Assembly: GCF_947654165.1 (NCBI RefSeq)
Contig: NZ_CANTKB010000045.1
Location: 1-13,507, forward strand
Direction of reading: 5' to 3'
Length of the DNA: 13,507 nt
Origin: an uncultured Blautia sp.
Lineage (GTDB): Bacteria > Bacillota > Clostridia > Lachnospirales > Lachnospiraceae
Made by a program: the position numbers and the translations under genes. Numbering within the stretch: the first letter of the stretch is position 1; every line of letters begins with the position of its first letter. The notes beneath the pieces were generated by a model. The model searched no databases. It saw only the letters and a program-made list of their open reading frames with translations, and had not been told where the DNA came from. Shown here piece after piece: positions 1 through 6,374 of this stretch.

Positions 1-13
1 AGGTTCTCTTAGA

Positions 14-46
14 GGGTCAGACACAGAAAACACTATGTTCTGACCC
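14..46. repeat. Imperfect inverted repeat ending a truncated gene
   Basis: GGGTCAGA (14-21) pairs with TCTGACCC (39-46). ACA (23-25) and TGT (36-38) extend the stem past one bulged base. The repeat supplies the last codons and the TAG stop of the gene at 33-341, so it looks like foreign sequence joined to that gene. It could be the terminal repeat of an insertion sequence, a small palindromic element, or a terminator. The window edge prevents a decision. Confidence 0.5.
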
Positions 47-341
47 CAGCATCATTTACTGCAAATGGGTTATTTCCTATATCTCTTACCAATTCAAAAA
101 TAATGTTGTTACTTTCTGCTATATCAGCCTTGTAATATAAATCTAAAGATTCCAATATTTTTGTACTAAAAACATTAATAATTCTCAGACTTTCATCATC
201 AGCATTAGCTTTTTTTGCCTGTTCCATTACTATATTGTATTTCTTTTCTAAATCGTTTCGATAATCTATGTCTTTGCTTATTTTAAATGGAGCATATAAT
301 TCTTTACATATAAATCCATTTTTTAACCATGTCAATTTCAT
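33..341 (-). CDS. Unrecognised protein, probably C-terminally truncated
   Basis: A 102-residue reading frame starting at ATG (339-341). I do not recognise the family. The protein is soluble-looking, lysine- and isoleucine-rich and probably helical, with no signal peptide or membrane segment. Its end (AGVRT) is encoded by the inverted repeat at 14-46, where codon GTC begins the GGTCAGA arm. The natural C-terminus has therefore probably been lost by insertion or deletion. The middle (LDLYYKADIAESNNIIFELV) vaguely recalls the helical region found before RES (NAD-phosphorylase) domains, but no RES domain is present here and I would not annotate it so. It follows the small remnant at 370-504 in the same direction. 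Confidence 0.5.
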   Translation of the reverse strand: MKLTWLKNGFICKELYAPFKISKDIDYRNDLEKKYNIVMEQAKKANADDESLRIINVFSTKILESLDLYYKADIAESNNIIFELVRDIGNNPFAVNDAGVRT

Positions 342-369
342 TTTATAGTATCACCTTTTCATACTCATA

Positions 370-504
370 TTAAAAGGCACATTTTGTATCCTTCTGAGTT
401 AATATATTTATTTCAACAAATTTCATTTTTGCATAATACTCTGCATATCGTCCTATCTGCATGGGACTTAATTCTGACCATTTAATTTTTGGGATATAAA
501 TCAC
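370..504 (-). pseudogene. Short remnant of a gene (44 codons)
   Basis: The frame from a possible GTG (502-504) to TAA (370-372) encodes 44 residues including WSELSPMQIGRYAEYYAKMKF. From memory, this resembles the N-terminus of a clostridial family in which a similar stretch is followed by a conserved segment containing DDHGVDF, possibly nuclease-like. Here the frame departs after KMKF and soon stops, so a frameshift or deletion has removed the rest. It begins 9 nt after the macro-domain gene. Whether the remnant is translated is doubtful. The remaining intergenic bases (342-369) show nothing else. Confidence 0.4.
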
Positions 505-512
505 ACTCCAAT

Positions 513-1034
513 CTATGAATACAGCTTATCCACTTCTTTTTCATACACTGATTCTGTCACAGCATCAAACAAAACCCATTCTACAAGGTCAAAGCTATTC
601 TCGTTATCCTCCAAAAATCTGCTTACCGTCTTTACCGCTATCTTTGCTGCAAGTTCTACCGGAAAGCTATATACTCCTGTTGAAATGGAAGGAAATGCAA
701 TACTTCTTATCCCATGCTCAAATGCCACCTGCATAGAATTAAAATAGCAGCTTGCCAGAAGTTCCTCTTCCTTACTTCTGCCGCCATTCCAAATCGGACC
801 CACCGTATGTATCACATAATCGCATGGCAGATTATATGCTTTTGTAATCTTTGCCCGACCTGTCTCACAACCATGAAGATTCCTACACTCTGCTAGAAGT
901 TCCGGTCCTGCTGCCCTGTGAATGGCACCATCAACTCCACCTCCTCCTAAAAGAGAGTTGTTTGCAGCATTTACGATTGCCTGAACATCTGTAATCTTTG
1001 TAATATCACCTTTTACCGTCTTGATTAAATACAT
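513..1034 (-). CDS. Macro-domain protein, O-acetyl-ADP-ribose deacetylase type
   Basis: A 173-residue single macro domain, about the full length of bacterial YmdB/MacroD-like enzymes, which hydrolyse O-acetyl-ADP-ribose or remove ADP-ribose from proteins in the cytoplasm. The ligand-binding features are all present: the GDIT start (9-12), NAAN (22-25), the glycine-rich loop GGGGVDGAIH (30-39) with the candidate catalytic Asp35, the GRAKIT turn (59-64), and the phosphate loop SISTGVYSFP (116-125). The start is ATG 1032-1034, preceded by AGGTGG. It is the last intact gene of the operon beginning at YaiI/YqxD and lies 19 nt after the deformylase gene. The substrate here is unknown. ADP-ribose turnover or removal of a toxin-made modification are both possible. 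The C-terminal residues after about 150 are less typical. Confidence 0.92.
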   Translation of the reverse strand: MYLIKTVKGDITKITDVQAIVNAANNSLLGGGGVDGAIHRAAGPELLAECRNLHGCETGRAKITKAYNLPCDYVIHTVGPIWNGGRSKEEELLASCYFNSMQVAFEHGIRSIAFPSISTGVYSFPVELAAKIAVKTVSRFLEDNENSFDLVEWVLFDAVTESVYEKEVDKLYS

Positions 1035-1053
1035 CTTACCACCTGCCTGATTC

Positions 1054-1464
1054 TTATATTACTATTCCATTGCAATGGTCAATCTCATGCTGGATAATCT
1101 GTGCTGTCCATCCTGAATACTTTCCATGCTGTTTTTTAAAGTTCTGATCAAGATAGTCCACTTCTATTTCCTGATATCTCGTGCATGGTCTTACGCCTTT
1201 CAGCGAAAGACATCCTTCCTCAGTCTGATACGCTCCAGATTTCTTTGTAATTATCGGATTTATCATTGCAAATTGAAATGATCCTGCTGCTACTACAATG
1301 ATATTCTTTTTTACCCCAATCATATTGGCAGCCATACCAACACAATGTTCTAAATTTGCCCTAAGTGTATCAAGCAAATCAGTCACAATCTGTTTATCCG
1401 CCTCTGTTGCATCCACTGACTTCTGTGCCAGAAACAACGGATCATGCATTATCTTCTTTACCAT
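1054..1464 (-). CDS. def: Peptide deformylase, short variant form
   Basis: A 136-residue member of the peptide deformylase family, metal enzymes that remove the N-formyl group from new proteins. Motif 2 is EGCLS (metal Cys) and motif 3 is HEIDH (two metal His and the catalytic Glu). Motif 1, normally GxGxAAxQ, reads VGMAANMIG, with Asn at the position of the usual Gln. The protein stops only six residues after HEIDH, so the C-terminal helix of typical deformylases is missing. The start is ATG 1462-1464, which overlaps the upstream stop as TAATG with AAGGGATGG before it. An upstream in-frame ATG lies inside the neighbouring gene and is less likely. Such short variants are, as I recall, frequent in gut Clostridia next to a housekeeping deformylase; activity is plausible but unproven. 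The symbol is given at family level. Confidence 0.88.
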   Translation of the reverse strand: MVKKIMHDPLFLAQKSVDATEADKQIVTDLLDTLRANLEHCVGMAANMIGVKKNIIVVAAGSFQFAMINPIITKKSGAYQTEEGCLSLKGVRPCTRYQEIEVDYLDQNFKKQHGKYSGWTAQIIQHEIDHCNGIVI

Positions 1465-1805
1465 TAATTCCATCCCTTCCATACATCAGGCTGATATCCA
1501 AGTGTAGATTGTTTTCCATTTCTTACTACTGGTGTTTTAATTACCTGTGGATTCTCCAATATTTTTTCCAGTTTATCTTCATCAGCAATATACTTAATAA
1601 GAGCAATCGTATCCTGGTCTTTACCATCCCAGTTAATCATGTTTTCAAGTCCACCATTAGCCTGTGCAACAGAAGTAAACTCTCCCTTACTCATGCCTTT
1701 TTCTTTCATATCAATGAACTGATATTTAATGCCACGCTCCTTGAAGAAGCGTTCTGCTTTCTTTGTATCATTACATTTCTTAGTTCCAAAAATTTGGATA
1801 TTCAT
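1464..1805 (-). CDS. ArsC/Spx-family thioredoxin-fold protein
   Basis: A 113-residue protein of the arsenate reductase (ArsC)/Spx/YffB family. The thioredoxin-like fold shows an N-terminal strand (IQIFGTKKC) with a single Cys at residue 11, a helix KKAERFFKERGI, and the conserved KTPVVRNGK segment near residue 95 that forms the cis-Pro loop. There is no CxxC pair as in Spx, so it is closer to the YffB/ArsC-like oxidoreductases, and real arsenate reduction is uncertain. I chose ATG 1803-1805 because AGGTG lies 6 nt upstream. A GTG nine bases earlier overlaps that ribosome binding site. Its stop overlaps the deformylase start (TAATG), so the two are probably translationally coupled. Confidence 0.85.
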   Translation of the reverse strand: MNIQIFGTKKCNDTKKAERFFKERGIKYQFIDMKEKGMSKGEFTSVAQANGGLENMINWDGKDQDTIALIKYIADEDKLEKILENPQVIKTPVVRNGKQSTLGYQPDVWKGWN

Positions 1806-1814
1806 CTGCTTCAC

Positions 1815-2501
1815 CTACCATAAATCATAAAGTTTCATTGTCTCTGTATTTCTATATTCATGCTTCTCATAGTACCCAATCAGCTTTCCTTCATCTCGAA
1901 GAGCAACCATATATACATCCTTATTTTGTTTTTCATTGTGAAAAGTATATACAATATTGTGGTTATTATCTTCAATAAACCAGTCAACCACTTGCTGTAT
2001 CTTTTCTCTAGACGCTTGGTTATGACATTCCATGAGGCTTCTTCCAATCAACTTTTCTCCGCCCCATTTCTCATAGTTAAGTACAGCCGCCGGATTCATA
2101 TAAATAATTTCATGATTCAAATTGCATATTACTACTGCACATCTATCCTGATCCACGATACTCTTATAAAAACTCACATACGACCTGAACTTTATGTTTT
2201 TCTCATTATCCAGTCGTTTCTTCAAATGTGGTTTCTTTCTGTGATAATAACTAACAATTTCTCCCGACGGTATCCATATCTGTGCCTCATTAATCTTATC
2301 AAGAACCTCATCAATAATATGCTCATCCGCTTCTGAGTCAGGAACTTTTTCATTCTCCGTTACATACTTTTTGTATTCTTCATATACCCATGCAGTAATC
2401 TTATCTTTCTGCTTCATCTTAAGATTGTTAAAAGACTTGTTCATCTGCAAAAGCTGTCCATCTATTTTCTTATGTATTTTGGTTTTCTTGCTCTTTGCCA
2501 T
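1815..2501 (-). CDS. PAS-domain sensor-like protein
   Basis: A 228-residue protein with two parts. Residues about 15-110 are a charged, probably helical region that includes ITAWVYEEYKKY and EAQIWIPSGEIVSYYHRKK, and I know no named function for it. Residues about 115-215 form a PAS fold: a CAVVICNLNHEIIYMNPAA segment, a GRSLMECHN turn and a final VALRDEGKLIGYYE strand. It has no kinase, HTH or cyclase output domain, so it may sense a ligand or partner and act by protein contact. The start is ATG 2499-2501, preceded by AAGGAG located inside the end of the YaiI/YqxD gene, with 3 nt between the genes. It sits in a redox/maintenance-flavoured operon, but its signal cannot be read from sequence. 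Confidence 0.8.
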   Translation of the reverse strand: MAKSKKTKIHKKIDGQLLQMNKSFNNLKMKQKDKITAWVYEEYKKYVTENEKVPDSEADEHIIDEVLDKINEAQIWIPSGEIVSYYHRKKPHLKKRLDNEKNIKFRSYVSFYKSIVDQDRCAVVICNLNHEIIYMNPAAVLNYEKWGGEKLIGRSLMECHNQASREKIQQVVDWFIEDNNHNIVYTFHNEKQNKDVYMVALRDEGKLIGYYEKHEYRNTETMKLYDLW

Positions 2502-2504
2502 TGA

Positions 2505-2963
2505 TTAATCTCCTTCTTGTGTCCGTGCCACTAACACCAGCTTCTCAAACGACTGTGCAAATCTCTTATCGTCTTCCTCCGTCCTTTTCTTAGGACCTTT
2601 CAAATGATTCTTATGAGAACCTCTCCTTGCTTTCTTATTCAGGTGTCGTTCCATTAACATCTGGTCAATATTTTCATTTGTGTACCATTTTCCTGATTGA
2701 TGAATTGCATACGCACCTTTTCCAAGCGCCATTGCAGCTACTCCGTAATCCTGTGAAACAACGATGTCTCCTTTATGACAAATACTAATTAATTTATAAT
2801 CAACTGCGTCTGCTCCTGCACCAACCACAATGACTTCACTGTAATCGGAAGTCAAAATGTGATTCGTATCACAGAGCAATGTAACATTGATCCTATATTT
2901 TTCTGCCACTTCTTCTACAATACGCACAACAGGACACGCATCTGCATCTACAAAAATCTTCAT
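2505..2963 (-). CDS. YaiI/YqxD family (DUF188, UPF0178) protein
   Basis: A 152-residue protein of the DUF188 family, a PIN-like fold whose biochemical role is not established. The family hallmarks are present: the N-terminal VDADACPV (5-12), the DTNH segment, SQDYGVAAMALGKGAYAIHQSG (about 74-95), and a basic C-terminal tail typical of nucleic-acid contact (KKARRGSHKNHLKGPKKR). The length is normal. It starts at ATG 2961-2963. It is the first well-defined gene of the five-gene operon 2963 to 513, 16 nt after a small ORF (2980-3117). Confidence 0.9.
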   Translation of the reverse strand: MKIFVDADACPVVRIVEEVAEKYRINVTLLCDTNHILTSDYSEVIVVGAGADAVDYKLISICHKGDIVVSQDYGVAAMALGKGAYAIHQSGKWYTNENIDQMLMERHLNKKARRGSHKNHLKGPKKRTEEDDKRFAQSFEKLVLVARTQEGD

Positions 2964-2979
2964 GCTACCATTCCTTCAA

Positions 2980-3117
2980 TTAACACGATAATCTATACCA
3001 TTTCTTGATATATGTATCTTCCAATAATGTTTTATCTGCATTTACAAGTTCAATAAACAATGCTGTCAGTCCATCCCATTCTTCATAGGTACCTGCTTTA
3101 TACAATTTCCAGTTCAT
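2980..3117 (-). CDS. Small ORF or gene remnant, 45 codons
   Basis: ATG 3115-3117 to TAA 2980-2982 encodes 45 residues beginning MNWKLYKAGTYEEWDGL. The frame stays open upstream for ten further codons, reaching an in-frame TAA, and has no ribosome binding site as strong as its neighbours. The sequence looks like protein (acid/aromatic helix, good codon use) rather than noise. It ends 16 nt before the YaiI/YqxD gene. It may be the C-terminal remnant of a longer gene or a real small protein leading the operon. I do not recognise a family. Confidence 0.4.
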   Translation of the reverse strand: MNWKLYKAGTYEEWDGLTALFIELVNADKTLLEDTYIKKWYRLSC

Positions 3118-3194
3118 CTGCTCTAAACATTCATCCTCTACAACATCTTACCCAGTTGAAAATGACACAACCCTCATAAATTACCATAAACAAT

Positions 3195-3240
3195 ATTATA
3201 ACAAACAAGTAGCCAGTATAGGCCACCTGATTGTTATAAT
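3195..3240. terminator. 46-nt hairpin at the end of the XRE regulator gene
   Basis: Perfect 10-bp outer arms, ATTATAACAA (3195-3204) and TTGTTATAAT (3231-3240), enclose inner arms AAGTAGCC (3207-3214) and GGCCACCT (3221-3228) that pair with two G-U wobbles around a 6-nt loop. The hairpin contains the stop codon of the XRE gene (3234-3236), so it probably ends that transcript, although no long U-tract follows. Read on the minus strand, the distal arm also contains TGTTATAAT, an extended -10-like sequence (3195-3203). The same segment could therefore start transcription of the YaiI/YqxD operon. No matching -35 is visible. Confidence 0.5.
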
Positions 3241-4346
3241 ATAGCTTCTTGAATTTTTTGTTTTAGTTTTTCTAAGCATTCCTTCTTTTCGTTGTCATCG
3301 AGCTTATCAAAATAGAAAATAACATCCTCTATTTTTCCTTCACTTATAATCTCATCAGCTTCTTTGCCTAATACTTCTACTTTCTTTACAGTTTCATCAG
3401 ACAAATATTCAGGCAGAAATTGTGTTCTTTCTTTCCACTTATGTACATTAGCACGTGATTTATCACCTAAAGAAAGATTCTCTTGTTTCCACTGTTCTTC
3501 TCTATCATCAAGAACCTTTAATATCTCAGAAATAACATCTTCAATTATCGGAAGCACTTCAAAATCAAAATCCGACTCTGCATACTTTTCTTTCATTTGA
3601 ATAGAAACTTCTTCGAATTCTTTTCTTGAATTTGTCGCTGCCTTTACCTCATTAATATCAGCAAGCAACTCCTGAAGATTCTCTTGCAGTTCATACACAT
3701 GCTCAAAGCAGGATAAAATATCATTCTTCGGTTTTTCACGAAATCCATTTGCCTGCATATACTCCAGTATTTTCTCATAAGCATTAGGAATCCTTTCAAA
3801 AGCCGCCACAAAAGGATCATATATTGTAATAACCGCATAATCAGCAGTTTCCTGATTCGCAAATTCCACACCCGGACAGTTCGTTTCGAATCCTATCGGC
3901 AAGATATATGCTGCTACATATCCGCAAAGGCCAAATCTATTTTGCAATTCAGATGAAACATACGGAAAATCCCATCCAATCCTCATTGCATCCAGATGCA
4001 GCTTCCGCAGACCTGATTTCTGTGCCCAGTTATCCATATATTCATTGACATCATCCTCCGGGTTCAGCGTAACCATAACGTATCTCGCCATACTAAATGC
4101 GTTCACCCGCTTTATCGTAACCTCTGAATAGATTTTCTCGCAATCAAGCATATCTGCTTTGACTAAAGCATCCAACTTGCAGGCAAATAAATCACTTAAA
4201 GCAATCAGCTTATTCAACTCCGGGATAATTTCCTCTGCTTCCCATCTGGATATGGTTTGGCGGGAAACAGACATAATCTCAGCCAACTGTTCCTGAGTAA
4301 TCTTCTTTTGTTTTCTCAAATACTGAATGTTTTTTCCTAAACTCAT
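3234..4346 (-). CDS. XRE-family regulator with GyrI-like ligand domain and C-terminal extension
   Basis: A 370-residue DNA-binding protein. Residues about 4-60 are an HTH_3 domain (LRKQKKITQEQLAEIMSVSR, then QTISRWE). Residues about 80-215 look like a GyrI/AraC effector-binding (SRPBCC-unlike, two-repeat) domain: ARYVMVTLNP, FGLCGYVAAYILP, and TADYAVITIYDPFVAAFERIPNAYEKILEYM. Such regulators respond to small, often hydrophobic, molecules. Residues about 220-370 are an additional acidic, helical region not usual for this architecture, ending in a Lys/Glu helix. It is unlikely to be another known domain that I recognise. The start is ATG 4344-4346, with GGAGG nine bases upstream. The gene stands alone after a 338-nt noncoding stretch, is not within 10 nt of a neighbour, and may regulate itself or the region to its right. 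Confidence 0.8.
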   Translation of the reverse strand: MSLGKNIQYLRKQKKITQEQLAEIMSVSRQTISRWEAEEIIPELNKLIALSDLFACKLDALVKADMLDCEKIYSEVTIKRVNAFSMARYVMVTLNPEDDVNEYMDNWAQKSGLRKLHLDAMRIGWDFPYVSSELQNRFGLCGYVAAYILPIGFETNCPGVEFANQETADYAVITIYDPFVAAFERIPNAYEKILEYMQANGFREKPKNDILSCFEHVYELQENLQELLADINEVKAATNSRKEFEEVSIQMKEKYAESDFDFEVLPIIEDVISEILKVLDDREEQWKQENLSLGDKSRANVHKWKERTQFLPEYLSDETVKKVEVLGKEADEIISEGKIEDVIFYFDKLDDNEKKECLEKLKQKIQEAIL

Positions 4347-4684
4347 ACAACACTTCCTCCATACACTTGTATTGACAAAATTGTAATCCTCATATATATG
4401 ATTGATTTATTATTGCATAAACGTTAAGGAAAAACCACCACATCAAAAACACTATTTCAGCAAATTCCGTCAACTAACGGTTTACATTGTCACTTTCAGA
4501 CTCCATCAAATAGCGTTTTTTGTTTTTCTCCAATCCTTGACCAAAATCTCTATTCGACAAAATTCAGCCTTTCGCCGAAAGTTCATTTTTTCTTACCCCA
4601 CCTGCTCCAAGGAAACATATCTTCAGTCCCACCAAACAGAAAACACAGAAACATATCGACCTCTAATCGCCCAAACCCTTTGAT
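4347..4684. other. Noncoding region after the serine recombinase
   Basis: A 338-nt stretch between the recombinase stop and the XRE gene. It holds a palindromic CTTTCG-C-CGAAAG (4569-4581) followed by a T-run, a small CCGT/ACGG repeat (4467-4480), and a plus-strand TTGACA (4372-4377) with TATATG 17 nt downstream (4395-4400) that leads into no recognisable gene. A 26-codon minus-strand frame beginning MNFRRKAEF also occurs here. Because large serine recombinase genes usually sit beside their attachment site, one end of an integrated element may be here. No duplicated att core was found elsewhere in the window. Confidence 0.35.
4372..4400 (+). promoter_or_regulatory. Sigma-A-like promoter sequence facing right
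   Basis: TTGACA (4372-4377), a 17-nt spacer, then TATATG (4395-4400). It points away from the XRE gene into the noncoding region and into the 3' end of the recombinase gene. If active it would make an antisense or noncoding transcript. It overlaps the leader of the XRE gene, so it may be a divergent autoregulated site. Confidence 0.3.
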
Positions 4685-6367
4685 TTAGCGGGCTTTCCGG
4701 GTGAGCAAGCACACGGTTTCAACTGTTGTTTCGTTGTCCCAATCTAATTCGTATATCTCTTTCCCATTGAAAAATACAGGGAATCTAAACTTTAGACTAC
4801 GAAGGATTCTTCCGTCCGCCTGCTCTTCCTCGTAAATACTCACATCCGCAAGGAAGCTCTTCATAAATGTTTTCTTTTCAATATCCGTAAATTTGTCGTA
4901 CAGCTTATCAAAGAATAATAAGAACTGGTACACATTGTCGCCGGATATTTTCTCCTGTCTAATATTATACAGTCTGGTCTCCACTTCTTCAATCAGAGTT
5001 TCGATTTCTTCTATCTCATCATAAAGCTTGTCCAGACGCACCTGCATGTCCTCGTACTTCTTGTCATAATGCTTGTCGGATACGGATAAATTGTCCATCT
5101 GACTCGCCAGCTTATTCTTAGCACCGATTACTTGCTTTAAGCGTTCCTGTAAGCCTGTATGCTCTCTATCCAATTCCTGCGTATCAATGCTTTGTCCGAT
5201 ATGCTTCTTAATCTCTGTTTTGAACTTTGGATTATTCACTAGCTTACGGATAATCTCTTCCACAGCCGCATTGATTTTATCCTCGCTCCACTGCTTGCGG
5301 TAAGTACATTTATGACCATTTACAAAGGTTCTGTGCTTGCAGGCATAGTAAAAATAGTCTTTGTAGTGTCCGCCGTCAGGATGCTTTTTACGATTTACAT
5401 TACCATACATACCACTTCCACAGATAGGACATTTGATAATACCTGATAAAATATGCTCGTGATCCAAGCTGTGAGTTTTGATGTTGGCAACTCCGGTTTC
5501 CTGTCTCTTTTTATGCACCTGATTCCACAATTCTTCTGACACAATGGCCTCATGGATACCGTCGTTAAGCATGTACTTGTCCTGCTTCACAATGTGGTAC
5601 TCATTCCTTGTTCCCGGAATCTTCTCATTTTTTCTTCTGCCAAAAGCAAGCTTGCCACAGTACACAGGATTATCCAATACACCTTTTACAAAGGATGTAG
5701 AAAAACCTTCTATGGTATTGTTCTGGCGAAGCTTTTTCTTGTATCCGCTGTTGTTTAGGAATGTAGCAATGGCCGCAATTCCCATAGTGGTATTGGCAAA
5801 CTTATCGTAGATAATCCGAATAATCTCCGCTTCATCTTCAGCAATGTGCAATTCGCCATTGATAAGCTGATAACCATACGGAGCAAAACCACCGTTCCAC
5901 TTACCTTCTCTGGCTTTCTGCCTGCGACCTTCCATTGTCTGCACCAATATATTCTCACGCTCTATTTCAGCCACCGCAGATAAGACGGAAATCATTAACT
6001 TACCTGCATCTTTAGAACTGTCGATACCATCTTCCACACAGATAAGATTAACACCAAAGTCCTGCATTCTCTGAAGGGATGATAAAACATCAGCTGCGTT
6101 TCGCCCAAATCGGGATAATTTGAATACAAGTACAAAATCGACATTGTCTTTACCAGATTCTATGTCTTGAAGCATCTGTTGGAACTGTGATCTACCTTCC
6201 ACACTTTTACCGGATTTACCTTCGTCAGAGTATTCACCGGCGATAATCATATCCTGATAATCAGCGTATTTATGTAATTTATCTTTTTGTGCATCTAAGC
6301 TGTAACCATCAACCTGCATGGAGGTGGATACACGGGTGTAGATGTAGCATCTCTGTTGTTTTTTCAT
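4685..6367 (-). CDS. Large serine recombinase (site-specific integrase/transposase)
   Basis: A 560-residue large serine recombinase that would cut and rejoin DNA through a phosphoserine link. The N-terminal catalytic domain (about 5-155) has YTRVSTSMQ with nucleophile Ser14, SLDAQ, the arginine motif KLSRFGRN (about 83-90) and AEIEREN. A recombinase domain follows (about 165-300, FAPYGYQL and NPVYCGKL), then a zinc ribbon with Cys313, Cys316, Cys343 and Cys354, then a coiled coil (about 400-480) and a C-terminal segment ending VETVCLLTRKAR. All catalytic parts are intact. The start is ATG 6365-6367, chosen because AAGGAGG (6379-6385) lies 11 nt upstream. A longer frame from 6406 overlaps the previous gene. 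It follows the primase-helicase stop by 7 nt and is the last gene of a three-gene operon. Confidence 0.93.
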   Translation of the reverse strand: MKKQQRCYIYTRVSTSMQVDGYSLDAQKDKLHKYADYQDMIIAGEYSDEGKSGKSVEGRSQFQQMLQDIESGKDNVDFVLVFKLSRFGRNAADVLSSLQRMQDFGVNLICVEDGIDSSKDAGKLMISVLSAVAEIERENILVQTMEGRRQKAREGKWNGGFAPYGYQLINGELHIAEDEAEIIRIIYDKFANTTMGIAAIATFLNNSGYKKKLRQNNTIEGFSTSFVKGVLDNPVYCGKLAFGRRKNEKIPGTRNEYHIVKQDKYMLNDGIHEAIVSEELWNQVHKKRQETGVANIKTHSLDHEHILSGIIKCPICGSGMYGNVNRKKHPDGGHYKDYFYYACKHRTFVNGHKCTYRKQWSEDKINAAVEEIIRKLVNNPKFKTEIKKHIGQSIDTQELDREHTGLQERLKQVIGAKNKLASQMDNLSVSDKHYDKKYEDMQVRLDKLYDEIEEIETLIEEVETRLYNIRQEKISGDNVYQFLLFFDKLYDKFTDIEKKTFMKSFLADVSIYEEEQADGRILRSLKFRFPVFFNGKEIYELDWDNETTVETVCLLTRKAR

Positions 6368-6374
6368 ATAGTTA

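Noticed and set aside
4402..4683. Plus-strand frame of 93 codons in the noncoding region
   Set aside because: No ribosome binding site, no family resemblance, skewed His/Ser/Thr composition, and it sits in a region better explained as regulatory or attachment DNA.
5544..5810. Plus-strand frames of 60-90 codons inside the recombinase gene
   Set aside because: They are antisense to a gene with intact catalytic motifs, and their composition is that of reverse-complement shadow.
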